Shown here: piece after piece, positions 1-6,354 of the stretch | Position numbering within the stretch: the stretch's first letter is position 1 | Layout of the letters: each line of letters opens with the position of its first letter | NCBI GenBank assembly: GCA_051651625.1 | Contig: JBOFSQ010000046.1 | Coordinates: 1-19,842 of the forward strand | DNA from: JBOFSQ01 sp051651625 | GTDB taxonomy: Bacteria; Planctomycetota; Planctomycetia; Pirellulales; Thermoguttaceae | Length of the DNA stretch: 19,842 bases | Direction: 5' to 3' | Program-made: the position numbers and the translations under genes | The notes under the pieces: generated by a model | Seen by the model: only the letters and a program-made list of their open reading frames with translations | What the model was told of the DNA's origin: nothing | The model's database searches: none

Positions 1-139
1 CCCCAACGGGGCGCAAGAATCTGTTCTACTTCGTCTCTTTCGCCCTGTTGGGGCTACGGATTTTTGGGGTTCGCTGACCGTGGGTTCGCGGAATACCGCT
101 CACCCACGGCTAAGTTCTGTCGCCCCGTTGGGGCGAAAA
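1..139. repeat. Left copy of 139-bp dispersed palindromic repeat
   Basis: The first 139 bases are the exact reverse complement of bases 19704-19842; the match stops at base 140. The unit is built of small palindromes: CCCC-AAC-GGGG at 1-11, an imperfect GCCC/GGGGC palindrome at 42-54, a long hairpin at 78-109 (8-bp stem CCGTGGGT/ACCCACGG, tc/tc internal loop, 4-bp stem GCGG/CCGC, AATA tetraloop), and CGCCCC-GTT-GGGGCG at 121-135. Short open frames cross it, but the same peptide start appears in both copies, so they are repeat-derived. The unit may continue beyond the window edge. Confidence 0.95.
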
Positions 140-211
140 CTCGGACAACAAACTTTACGCGTGCAACCAAAACTTTACTACACCCCTTTGCAATCCTCCC
201 GACCACGGCCA

Positions 212-246
212 CGCCGCCTTGTCAAGCGGCGACGCGGCGATAGAAT
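212..246 (+). promoter_or_regulatory. Sigma70-type promoter with dyad over the -35 box
   Basis: A -35 box TTGTCA (219-224) is followed after exactly 16 bases by a -10 box TAGAAT (241-246), about 60 bases upstream of the permease start at 310. The -35 box lies in a dyad: CGCCG (212-216) and CTTG (218-221) pair with CAAG (223-226) and CGGCG (227-231), with one bulged base. A repressor could bind there, but that is inference. The 16-base spacer and the same TAGAAT -10 recur in front of rpoC, which supports the call. Confidence 0.55.
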
Positions 247-297
247 ACGCCCTCTGCGTCTGTCTTGGCGTTTTCACAATTCGTATTTTCGTTCCTT

Positions 298-302
298 GGA
301 GG
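298..302 (+). promoter_or_regulatory. Shine-Dalgarno site fixing the permease start
   Basis: GGAGG lies seven bases before the ATG at 310. It favours that ATG over the in-frame TTG at 265, which has no comparable site and would add 15 residues. Confidence 0.75.
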
Positions 303-309
303 CAAGCTC

Positions 310-2259
310 ATGATCATTGAACAGCAAATCCCAACGTTCGTAGCGTTCGTCAAGGACGCCGGTTTACAGTGGCTCATCTCGGTTGCAACGCTCTTTGTCG
401 TGGCAGTGATCGTCGGGCTTGTCGTGACGGTCGTCGGCGAAGGATTCACCGGTGCGACAAAGCGACTATGGAACGGAATCTCACGCGGTTTCGGCGACCT
501 CCTCTTTCTGTCGTGTCGCCGCACGCTCGCCATCGCAACGCTCGTCGTCAAAGAATCGATTCGACGCCGCATCGTCGCTATCGGCATCGTCTTTATGCTC
601 CTCCTAATGTTCGCTGGCTGGTATCTCGACCCAAACAGCGAAGACCCCGCGAAACTCTATCTGTCGTTCGTCCTCTCGGCGTCGTCGTATCTGACGATGC
701 TGATGGTGCTGTTTTTGAGTGCGTTCAGTCTGCCGACCGACTTCAAAAACAAAACGCTCTACACCGTTGCGACGAAACCGGTTCGCAGCAGCGAACTCGT
801 GCTCGGACGAATTTTGGGAATCTCGTTTGTCGGCTCGATAATGCTCCTGCTGATGGCGATTTGCAGCTATTATTTTGTGACGTTCGGTCTCAAACACACA
901 CATCTCTTGACGCAACGCGAAGACCTCACCGAACTTTCCGTGCCAGCCGACGCCGCAGAAAATCCGCAGCGAGTCGTCGCCACCGGTGACACGCAGATCG
1001 CCAGCGGACACCAACACGCCGTTCAAGTTCTCGCCGACGGATCGGTTCGCGTCGAACGAGTCGGTGGCCACTCACACGAAGTTCGCGTCGAAAAGATCGA
1101 CGGCGAAAGGACGAAATACACGGTTCTCGAAGATGTCGGCACGCTTCAAGCTCGCGTTCCGGTTTACGGAAAACTGATGTTCCGCGCCGCTTCTGGACTC
1201 GATGCGACGGCGGGAATTAATGTCGGCGACGAGTGGATGTATCGCAGTTACATCGGCGGCGACGCCAAAGGCGGTACCAACGAAGAAGCGGCGATGTTCA
1301 CGTTTTACGGGATAACGCCGTGGCTCTTTCCAGTCGAAGATTTTCCGAAGGGGTTGCCTATCGAGATGACGCTCGGCGTCTTCCGCACACACAAAGGGAA
1401 GATCGAGCAAAGAGTGTCGGGGAGCCTTTCGGTTCGCAATCCCGAAACGGGGCTTCGCGTTGAAGTGCTGACGTTTAGCACGCAGGAGTTTATTTCACGC
1501 AGCCTTGCAATCCCGTGGACTTTTAGCGGAACGCCGCAGATCACGCAGCGTCGCTCGCACAGTGCCGAAACGGGAAATATGATCGTCCTTCCTGATGACA
1601 TGTACGCCGTCGCTGAACGCAACCGCGTCGCGGCAAAGACCGAGTTCGATCTGATGCGCGACTTCGTTACCAAAGAAGGGATGCTAGAGGTTTGGCTCCA
1701 GTGTATTGATTCGGGACAATACGTTGGCGTTGCGCAAGCCGACCTCTATCTCCGTGGGCGAGACGCATCGGTGCCGCTCAACTTCGCCAAAGGATTTTTT
1801 GGTATCTGGCAACAGATGATGTTTTTGGTCGTCTTCGGTGTTCTCTTCAGTACGTTTTTGAGTGGCCCGGTGGCGATGCTTGCAACGCTCGGTGTGATGA
1901 TCGCTGGATTCTCGAAGGCGTTTCTCGTCGAGATTGGACTCAACAAAGTTCTCGGTGGCGGCCCGTTCGAGTCGTTTGTCCGAATGGTGACGCAGCAAAA
2001 TCTAGTCGTCGATCTCCCCGAAAGTTTTGCAACGTCGTTCATCAAGGCGTGCGACGTTGTTTTCGGATCGTTTCTCACTCTTGTCGGGCGTGCGATCCCG
2101 CCGCTTTCCGACTACACGATCTACTATCAATCACTTTCAAACGGCTTCGACATCAGCGGCAACTTGATTCTCATTCACTTCGTGATGACGATTTCGTATC
2201 TGATTCCGCTGTTTGTGGTGAGTTACCTGCTGCTTGCAAATCGTGAAGTGGCGAAGTAG
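310..2259 (+). CDS. ABC-2-type transporter permease with large extracytoplasmic insert
   Basis: The protein has 649 residues from the ATG chosen by the GGAGG site. Hydrophobic segments lie near residues 20-43, 88-106, 115-141 and 167-193, then about 503-534 and 620-642. A hydrophilic region of roughly 300 residues separates the two membrane halves. The stretch KTLYTVATKPVRSSELVLGR around 148-167, following a membrane segment, is typical of ABC-2-type permeases that lack a fused ATPase. The likely role is the membrane half of an exporter whose ATPase is encoded elsewhere; no ATPase gene is in the window, and the gene upstream lies beyond the left edge. The insert opens with three HxH motifs (KHTH 195-198, GHQH 233-236, GHSH 253-256), a possible metal site. 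The substrate is unknown. The family call is from recalled sequence patterns; transport direction is inference. Confidence 0.75.
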   Translation: MIIEQQIPTFVAFVKDAGLQWLISVATLFVVAVIVGLVVTVVGEGFTGATKRLWNGISRGFGDLLFLSCRRTLAIATLVVKESIRRRIVAIGIVFMLLLMFAGWYLDPNSEDPAKLYLSFVLSASSYLTMLMVLFLSAFSLPTDFKNKTLYTVATKPVRSSELVLGRILGISFVGSIMLLLMAICSYYFVTFGLKHTHLLTQREDLTELSVPADAAENPQRVVATGDTQIASGHQHAVQVLADGSVRVERVGGHSHEVRVEKIDGERTKYTVLEDVGTLQARVPVYGKLMFRAASGLDATAGINVGDEWMYRSYIGGDAKGGTNEEAAMFTFYGITPWLFPVEDFPKGLPIEMTLGVFRTHKGKIEQRVSGSLSVRNPETGLRVEVLTFSTQEFISRSLAIPWTFSGTPQITQRRSHSAETGNMIVLPDDMYAVAERNRVAAKTEFDLMRDFVTKEGMLEVWLQCIDSGQYVGVAQADLYLRGRDASVPLNFAKGFFGIWQQMMFLVVFGVLFSTFLSGPVAMLATLGVMIAGFSKAFLVEIGLNKVLGGGPFESFVRMVTQQNLVVDLPESFATSFIKACDVVFGSFLTLVGRAIPPLSDYTIYYQSLSNGFDISGNLILIHFVMTISYLIPLFVVSYLLLANREVAK

Positions 2260-2277
2260 ACAATAGGAACACGAAGC

Positions 2278-2575
2278 GTAAGCGAGTGCCTGTCAATTTT
2301 CGCAACTGTACATGGTTTTTGAGGAGTCTCACACAAAGGCACGAAGGCAAAAAGAAGAATTTTAACGCGGAAATCACGGAAGGACGGAAAGACGCGGAAG
2401 TTCAGCATTCCGCGTCTTCCGTTTTTCCGCGTGTTCCGCGTTCTCTCTCCTCTCCTCTCCTCTCCTCTCCTCTTCGTGCCTTTGTGCCTTCGTGTGAAAA
2501 AAAGAACCGCCATTGAAGTATGATGTCATGCGAAGCAAGAATGATTACAAAAATTGACAGATATGTAAGCGAGTG
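2278..2575. mobile_element. Inverted-repeat element flanked by 11-bp direct repeat
   Basis: This fills nearly all of the 322-base gap between the permease and hydE. CTGTCAATTTT (2290-2300) and its perfect complement AAAATTGACAG (2550-2560) bracket about 270 bases, and GTAAGCGAGTG occurs just outside each end (2278-2288 and 2565-2575), as a target duplication would. Inside, 2327-2497 is an imperfect hairpin. Its outer arms are made of an 8-base unit (aaaggcac/gaaggcac), and its inner arms pair the stretches at about 2365-2400 and 2407-2442. The core is shared with 18010-18160. No transposase is present, so the element would be non-autonomous. The direct repeat could instead be a dispersed motif of this genome. 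Confidence 0.6.
2446..2470 (+). repeat. TCTCC pentanucleotide tandem repeat, five copies
   Basis: Five uninterrupted TCTCC units sit in the right arm of the 2327-2497 hairpin. The homologous position in the second copy (near 18128-18133) has a single unit, so this tract has expanded by slippage. Confidence 0.9.
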
Positions 2576-2581
2576 TCATAA

Positions 2582-3724
2582 GTGAGTGGCGTGAACGATT
2601 ACTCCTCAATTCTTTCTTGGCTTACCGAAACCGATACCGCGCGTCTCGAAACGTTGTGGAACGATGCTGATCGCGTTCGCCGTGAGAACGTCGGCGATGA
2701 AGTCCACATGCGTGGACTCATCGAATTGTCAAACGTCTGTCGGAGGCAGTGTTTGTATTGCGGCGTTCGTGCGGGGAACAGCGAACTCACGCGATACCGT
2801 CTCACGACCGAAGAGGTTCTCAATGCTGCGCGAGATGCACACCGGTTCGGTTACGGCACAGTCGTTATTCAGTCGGGCGAAGACGTTGCGGCGTCGAAAG
2901 ACTGGATCACCGAACTGATCACGCGAATCAAAAACGAAACCGGAGTTGCAGTAACATTGAGTCTCGGTGAACGTCGGTGCGACGAGTGGGAGGCGTGGCG
3001 ACGCGCCGGTGCCGACCGTTATCTCTTGCGGTTTGAGACCTCCGATCCGTCGCTCTTTCGCGGGATTCACCCGCCGGTTGCGGGCGAAACGCAGCAGGCG
3101 AGTCGGCTCGAAATGTTGCAAACGCTTCGAGAAATCGGTTACGAAATCGGGAGCGGCGTGATGAGCGGGATTCCGTGCCAAACGTGGGAATCGCTCGCAC
3201 GCGACATCGAAACATTCCGCGACCTTCATCTCGACATGATCGGTTGTGGCCCGTTTTTGCCGCACGCTGCAACGCCACTCGGTCGTCTGTTTGATGTCGA
3301 TCCAGCGACGGGACTTTATCGTCCGTCGTTTCCGTTTACGCAGCCGCAGCGCGACTTCTGTCACGAAAACGGCCTTCGCATTCCAGAGCCGCACGAACAA
3401 GTGATCCCGTCGATTACGCTTGCGTTCAAGGTGATTGCACTTGCGAGAATCGTCTGCCCGTGGGCAAACATCCCAAGCACAACCGCTATCGCATCCATCG
3501 ACGCCCAAGAAGGACGCAAACTCGGCCTCGCACGCGGCGCAAACGTCGTCATGCCAAATATGACGCCGACGAAATACCGTTCACTCTACGCGATCTACCC
3601 CAACAAAGCGGCGCGATTTGAATCGCCCGACGAGACCGACGCCACCGCCAAAAAACAACTCGCCGCCATCGGACGAAAACCGATTGATCACTCGCTTACG
3701 CTTCCCGCTCTGAATACTAACTAA
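2582..3724 (+). CDS. hydE: HydE-like radical SAM protein
   Basis: The protein has 380 residues, close to the usual HydE length. The radical SAM cluster motif CX3CX2C is C53-C57-C60 in SNVCRRQCLYCG. It is followed by HydE-type signatures: RYRLT, VVIQSGED, VTLSLGER, ADRYLLRFET (HydE normally has RHET here), DMIGCGPFLPH and NVVMPNMTPTKYR. HydE acts in the cytoplasm in building the diiron subcluster of [FeFe] hydrogenase; the close relative PylB makes 3-methylornithine. No hydF, hydG or hydrogenase gene is visible, and thrC follows after 13 bases, so a role outside hydrogenase maturation is possible. The GTG at 2582 is the longest start and has no clear Shine-Dalgarno; GTG 2591 is an alternative. 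A weak promoter (TTGAAG 2513-2518, AAGAAT 2537-2542) may lie upstream. The family call is firm; the in vivo substrate is not known. Confidence 0.82.
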   Translation: MSGVNDYSSILSWLTETDTARLETLWNDADRVRRENVGDEVHMRGLIELSNVCRRQCLYCGVRAGNSELTRYRLTTEEVLNAARDAHRFGYGTVVIQSGEDVAASKDWITELITRIKNETGVAVTLSLGERRCDEWEAWRRAGADRYLLRFETSDPSLFRGIHPPVAGETQQASRLEMLQTLREIGYEIGSGVMSGIPCQTWESLARDIETFRDLHLDMIGCGPFLPHAATPLGRLFDVDPATGLYRPSFPFTQPQRDFCHENGLRIPEPHEQVIPSITLAFKVIALARIVCPWANIPSTTAIASIDAQEGRKLGLARGANVVMPNMTPTKYRSLYAIYPNKAARFESPDETDATAKKQLAAIGRKPIDHSLTLPALNTN

Positions 3725-3737
3725 CCCCACGCCACCA

Positions 3738-5126
3738 ATGTCTGCTGCCGCCTTCCAGAAGTGTATCTCGCCGTCGTGTGGAGCGACGTTTGAGATCGGT
3801 GAAGTTCTCCACTGTTGTTCGCGGTGCGGCGCGCTGCTCGACGTTGCCTACGACTGGAACCGCGTGGAGCTGCCGAAGTCGCTGCGTGAGGTGAGTGCGC
3901 TCTACAGCGAGAGCGGCGTCTGGAGGTTTCATTCGCTCCTCCCGTTTTTGCCGCGTGAAAAGTGTCTCACGATTGGCGAAGGAAAAACGCTGTGTCACGA
4001 TTCGCGCGGCGTCGCCGATTTCATAGGTGCCTCAAGCGGCGGCAAAGTTTTCTTGCAATACGAAGGGATGAATCCGTCGGGGAGCTTCAAAGACAACGGA
4101 ATGGTCGCCGCCGTTTCACACGGTCACTTCGTCGGCAAGACTGTCGCCGCGTGCGCATCGACGGGGAACACAAGTGCGTCGCTGGCGGTCTACGCATCGG
4201 TCACGAAGGCGATGCGTGCGGTCATCTTCATCGGGTCGGGAAAGATCGCCTACGGAAAACTTTCACAGGCCCTCGACTACGGTGCGAAGACGATCCAAAT
4301 CGCTGGCGACTTCGACGATGCGATGAAGCAAGTACAAGAAGTTTCAAAGCGTTCGGGGATTTATCTCGTCAACAGTCTCAACCCGTTTCGCCTCGAAGGG
4401 CAGAAGACGATTATGTTCCGCGTGCTGGAATCGCTGCGGTGGGAAGTCCCCGATTGGATCGTCTGTCCGGGAGGGAACCTCGGCAACTCCAGCAGTTTTG
4501 GGAAGGCGTTTGACGAACTCTTTCAACTCGGCCTCATCAAACGCAAACCGCGTCTTGCGATCATCAACGCTGCTGGCGCGAACACGTTATCACAACTTGT
4601 GAACGACGAAAAACTTGTCTGGAACGGCGGCAACTACGACGCCGCAAAAGTCGAAAAGTTTTACGCAAAGATGGACGCCGAACACCGCCGCGCAAACACG
4701 CTGGCGAGTGCTATCGAAATCAATCGTCCGGTGAACTTGGCGAAATGTTTGCGGGCGATTGACGTTACCAGTGGCGTCGTGACGGACGTGACGGATCAGG
4801 AAATTGTCGATGCGAAAGCGATTGTTGGGCGACACGGACTCGGCTGCGAACCGGCGAGTGCGGCGAGCGTTGCGGGTGCGAAAAAGTTGGTCCAGCGCGG
4901 CGTCATCGGACGCGACGAACGTGTCGTCTGCATCCTGACCGGCCACCAGCTCAAAGACCCAAACGTCACCGTCGCCTACCACGCTGGCGGCGCATCGCCG
5001 TCGGCTTCGCGCGACGACATTTTCGTCAAGACGCTTGGTGTTCACGGCGTGGCAACAACGCTATACGCCAACGCCCCTCTCTCCATCGAAAACGACATCG
5101 ACGCCATCTTGCGGACTTGTTCGTGA
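3738..5126 (+). CDS. thrC: Threonine synthase
   Basis: This 462-residue PLP enzyme would convert O-phosphohomoserine to threonine in the cytoplasm. The PLP lysine is K118 in NPSGSFKDNGM. Other fold-type II marks are ACASTGNTSASLAVYA (phosphate loop region), CPGGNLGNSS, and the late GCEPASAASVAG and CILTGHQLKDP. The N-terminus carries a zinc-ribbon-like cysteine set (C9, C14, C26/C27, C30), as in many ThrC proteins whose N-terminus resembles a small zinc finger. It starts at the ATG 13 bases after the hydE-like stop, with no obvious Shine-Dalgarno, so it probably depends on read-through from hydE. A stem-loop lies 25 bases after its stop. Confusion with cysteate synthase or another close PLP paralogue cannot be excluded from sequence alone, but threonine synthase fits best. 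Confidence 0.88.
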   Translation: MSAAAFQKCISPSCGATFEIGEVLHCCSRCGALLDVAYDWNRVELPKSLREVSALYSESGVWRFHSLLPFLPREKCLTIGEGKTLCHDSRGVADFIGASSGGKVFLQYEGMNPSGSFKDNGMVAAVSHGHFVGKTVAACASTGNTSASLAVYASVTKAMRAVIFIGSGKIAYGKLSQALDYGAKTIQIAGDFDDAMKQVQEVSKRSGIYLVNSLNPFRLEGQKTIMFRVLESLRWEVPDWIVCPGGNLGNSSSFGKAFDELFQLGLIKRKPRLAIINAAGANTLSQLVNDEKLVWNGGNYDAAKVEKFYAKMDAEHRRANTLASAIEINRPVNLAKCLRAIDVTSGVVTDVTDQEIVDAKAIVGRHGLGCEPASAASVAGAKKLVQRGVIGRDERVVCILTGHQLKDPNVTVAYHAGGASPSASRDDIFVKTLGVHGVATTLYANAPLSIENDIDAILRTCS

Positions 5127-5151
5127 AATGGATATGGCACATTCACGATCC

Positions 5152-5172
5152 GTAACCGTTCACGGTTTTGTT
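5152..5172 (+). terminator. Candidate terminator stem-loop after thrC
   Basis: GTAACCGTTCACGGTT (5152-5167) can fold as AACCG-TTCA-CGGTT and runs into a T-rich tail (TTTTGTTTG), 25 bases after the thrC stop. The stem is only 5-6 bp, so termination strength is uncertain. The same 16 bases follow the lpxL-like stop on the minus strand. Confidence 0.45.
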
Positions 5173-5225
5173 TGCATCGCAAGGTAGGTGATTGGTTTAT
5201 AACCCATCGCGCGGTGTTTGTGTAC

Positions 5226-5370
5226 TAGACCTGTTCGGAAACTTGCACCTGCACAGCGGTTCGGCATAGCCGAACCCTCCAAACGCCTACGGCGTTGATA
5301 ACTGGAGGGTTCGGCCATGCCGAACTAGAACTACCAAATCGCCCCAATTTGACGTTTCCGAACAAGTCTA
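5226..5370. mobile_element. MITE-like palindromic element with TA flanks
   Basis: The termini AGACCTGTTCGGAAAC (5227-5242) and GTTTCCGAACAAGTCT (5354-5369) are inverted repeats matching at 15 of 16 positions. TA sits at both outer edges, as expected of IS630/mariner-type insertion. Inner arms 5259-5281 and 5303-5325 match as inverted repeats at 22 of 23 positions, and the centre is a hairpin AACGCC-TAC-GGCGTT (5282-5296). There is no coding capacity. A decayed copy lies at 7561-7613. The rest of the 5127-5508 gap holds the thrC stem-loop, a small dyad at 5190-5208 (GGTT-TAT-AACC core) and the hairpin at 5432-5455; I see no gene in it. Confidence 0.75.
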
Positions 5371-5431
5371 ATCACAAACGCCGTCTGAAGTTTTAATCAA
5401 CCGTAGTTCGGACGCAACGGGTACGTCGCGT

Positions 5432-5455
5432 GCGGCGGGTGTATAAACCCGCCGC
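5432..5455. repeat. Strong 9-bp stem hairpin upstream of metal permease
   Basis: GCGGCGGGT (5432-5440) and ACCCGCCGC (5447-5455) form a perfect 9-bp stem around a 6-base loop, 53 bases before the permease ATG. Weaker inverted similarity continues outward (about 5411-5471), so it may be another dispersed palindromic repeat. No T-run follows, so a terminator is unlikely; an effect on the downstream leader is possible but unproven. Confidence 0.6.
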
Positions 5456-5508
5456 CTACCTTACGTTGTCACAGCAAACCCGCAAATGCTTACTCATTTC
5501 ATTCGCCT

Positions 5509-6354
5509 ATGTCACTCGCAGAAATACTGCATTACGACTTCACACGATACGCCTTCTTGGTGGCGGTCGTGGCGTGTTTGCCGCTTGGGATAGTCGGTAC
5601 GCTCGTTGTCGTCCGTCGTATCGGTTATCTCGCGGGGGCGATTGCACACTGCGCACTTGGCGGTATCGGTATGGGGCTTTTTCTCAAAGCGACGTTCGCC
5701 GGTGCGACGGGGGCAATCGCAATCGTCTGCGGCGAACCGATTATCATCGCACTGGCCGTGTCGGTGATTGCGGCAATCGTTATCGGTTTGCTTCAGCGTC
5801 ACGGCGGCGAGCGCGAGGACACCGCCATCGGAATTGTTTGGGCGACAACAATGGCCGCTGGTCTGCTGTGTCTCGACTTGACATCCGGCAACGCCAACCT
5901 GAATGGATACCTCTTCGGCGACATTCTCCTCGTATCGTCGGCTGATTTGGTGACGATTACGGTACTCTCTGTTGGTGTCGTGCTGACGACGCTTTTGTTT
6001 GGTCGCCGTCTTGAGGCGGCGTGTTTCGACACCGAGTTTGCGGAGCTGCGGGGTGTTCGTCCGTCGTTTTACTTTTTGCTGGTGTTGGTACTGTCCGCAA
6101 CGACCGTCGTCTTAATGATACGCATCGTCGGGATGCTGCTGATTGTCGCGCTCTTGACGCTCCCTGCGGCGACGGCTTCGCGGTTTACGCAGCGACTCTT
6201 TCCGATGATGGGACTGGCATCGCTCTGTTGTTTGTTGTCGTTGGTGGTGGGACTCTACATCAGTTGCGTTTGGAATCTTTCGTCTGGCCCTTCGATCATC
6301 GCTGTAGCGACGCTCCTTTATGGTGCCGCTGCGTTGGTGAAAAGGGCGGTATAA
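5509..6354 (+). CDS. ABC-3 family metal transporter permease (ZnuB/MntB-like)
   Basis: This is a 281-residue, very hydrophobic protein, the usual length for the family, with about eight membrane segments. Family marks are the early LVVVRRIGYLAGAIAHCALGGIGMG (normally S-H-A-x2-G in this loop, here A-H-C-A-L-G-G), the middle NLNGYLFGDILLVS, and the late VGMLLIVALLTLPAATA. It should form the inner-membrane channel of a zinc, manganese or iron importer together with an ATPase and a metal-binding protein. Neither partner gene is next to it, so they must lie elsewhere or the gene is an orphan. The ATG at 5509 has no strong Shine-Dalgarno. The last 37 bases overlap the end of the minus-strand glycosyltransferase. 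The family is clear; the metal is not. Confidence 0.82.
   Translation: MSLAEILHYDFTRYAFLVAVVACLPLGIVGTLVVVRRIGYLAGAIAHCALGGIGMGLFLKATFAGATGAIAIVCGEPIIIALAVSVIAAIVIGLLQRHGGEREDTAIGIVWATTMAAGLLCLDLTSGNANLNGYLFGDILLVSSADLVTITVLSVGVVLTTLLFGRRLEAACFDTEFAELRGVRPSFYFLLVLVLSATTVVLMIRIVGMLLIVALLTLPAATASRFTQRLFPMMGLASLCCLLSLVVGLYISCVWNLSSGPSIIAVATLLYGAAALVKRAV

Noticed and set aside
80..313. Short open frame at the left end with a near-identical counterpart at 19515-19763 on the minus strand
   Set aside because: Both begin with the same peptide because they lie in the two copies of the 139-bp repeat and diverge at once outside it; there is no Shine-Dalgarno and no protein-like composition.
5190..5208. 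Possible tRNA-like anticodon arm after thrC
   Set aside because: Only one hairpin with a mismatch forms; no acceptor, D or T arm can be found around it.
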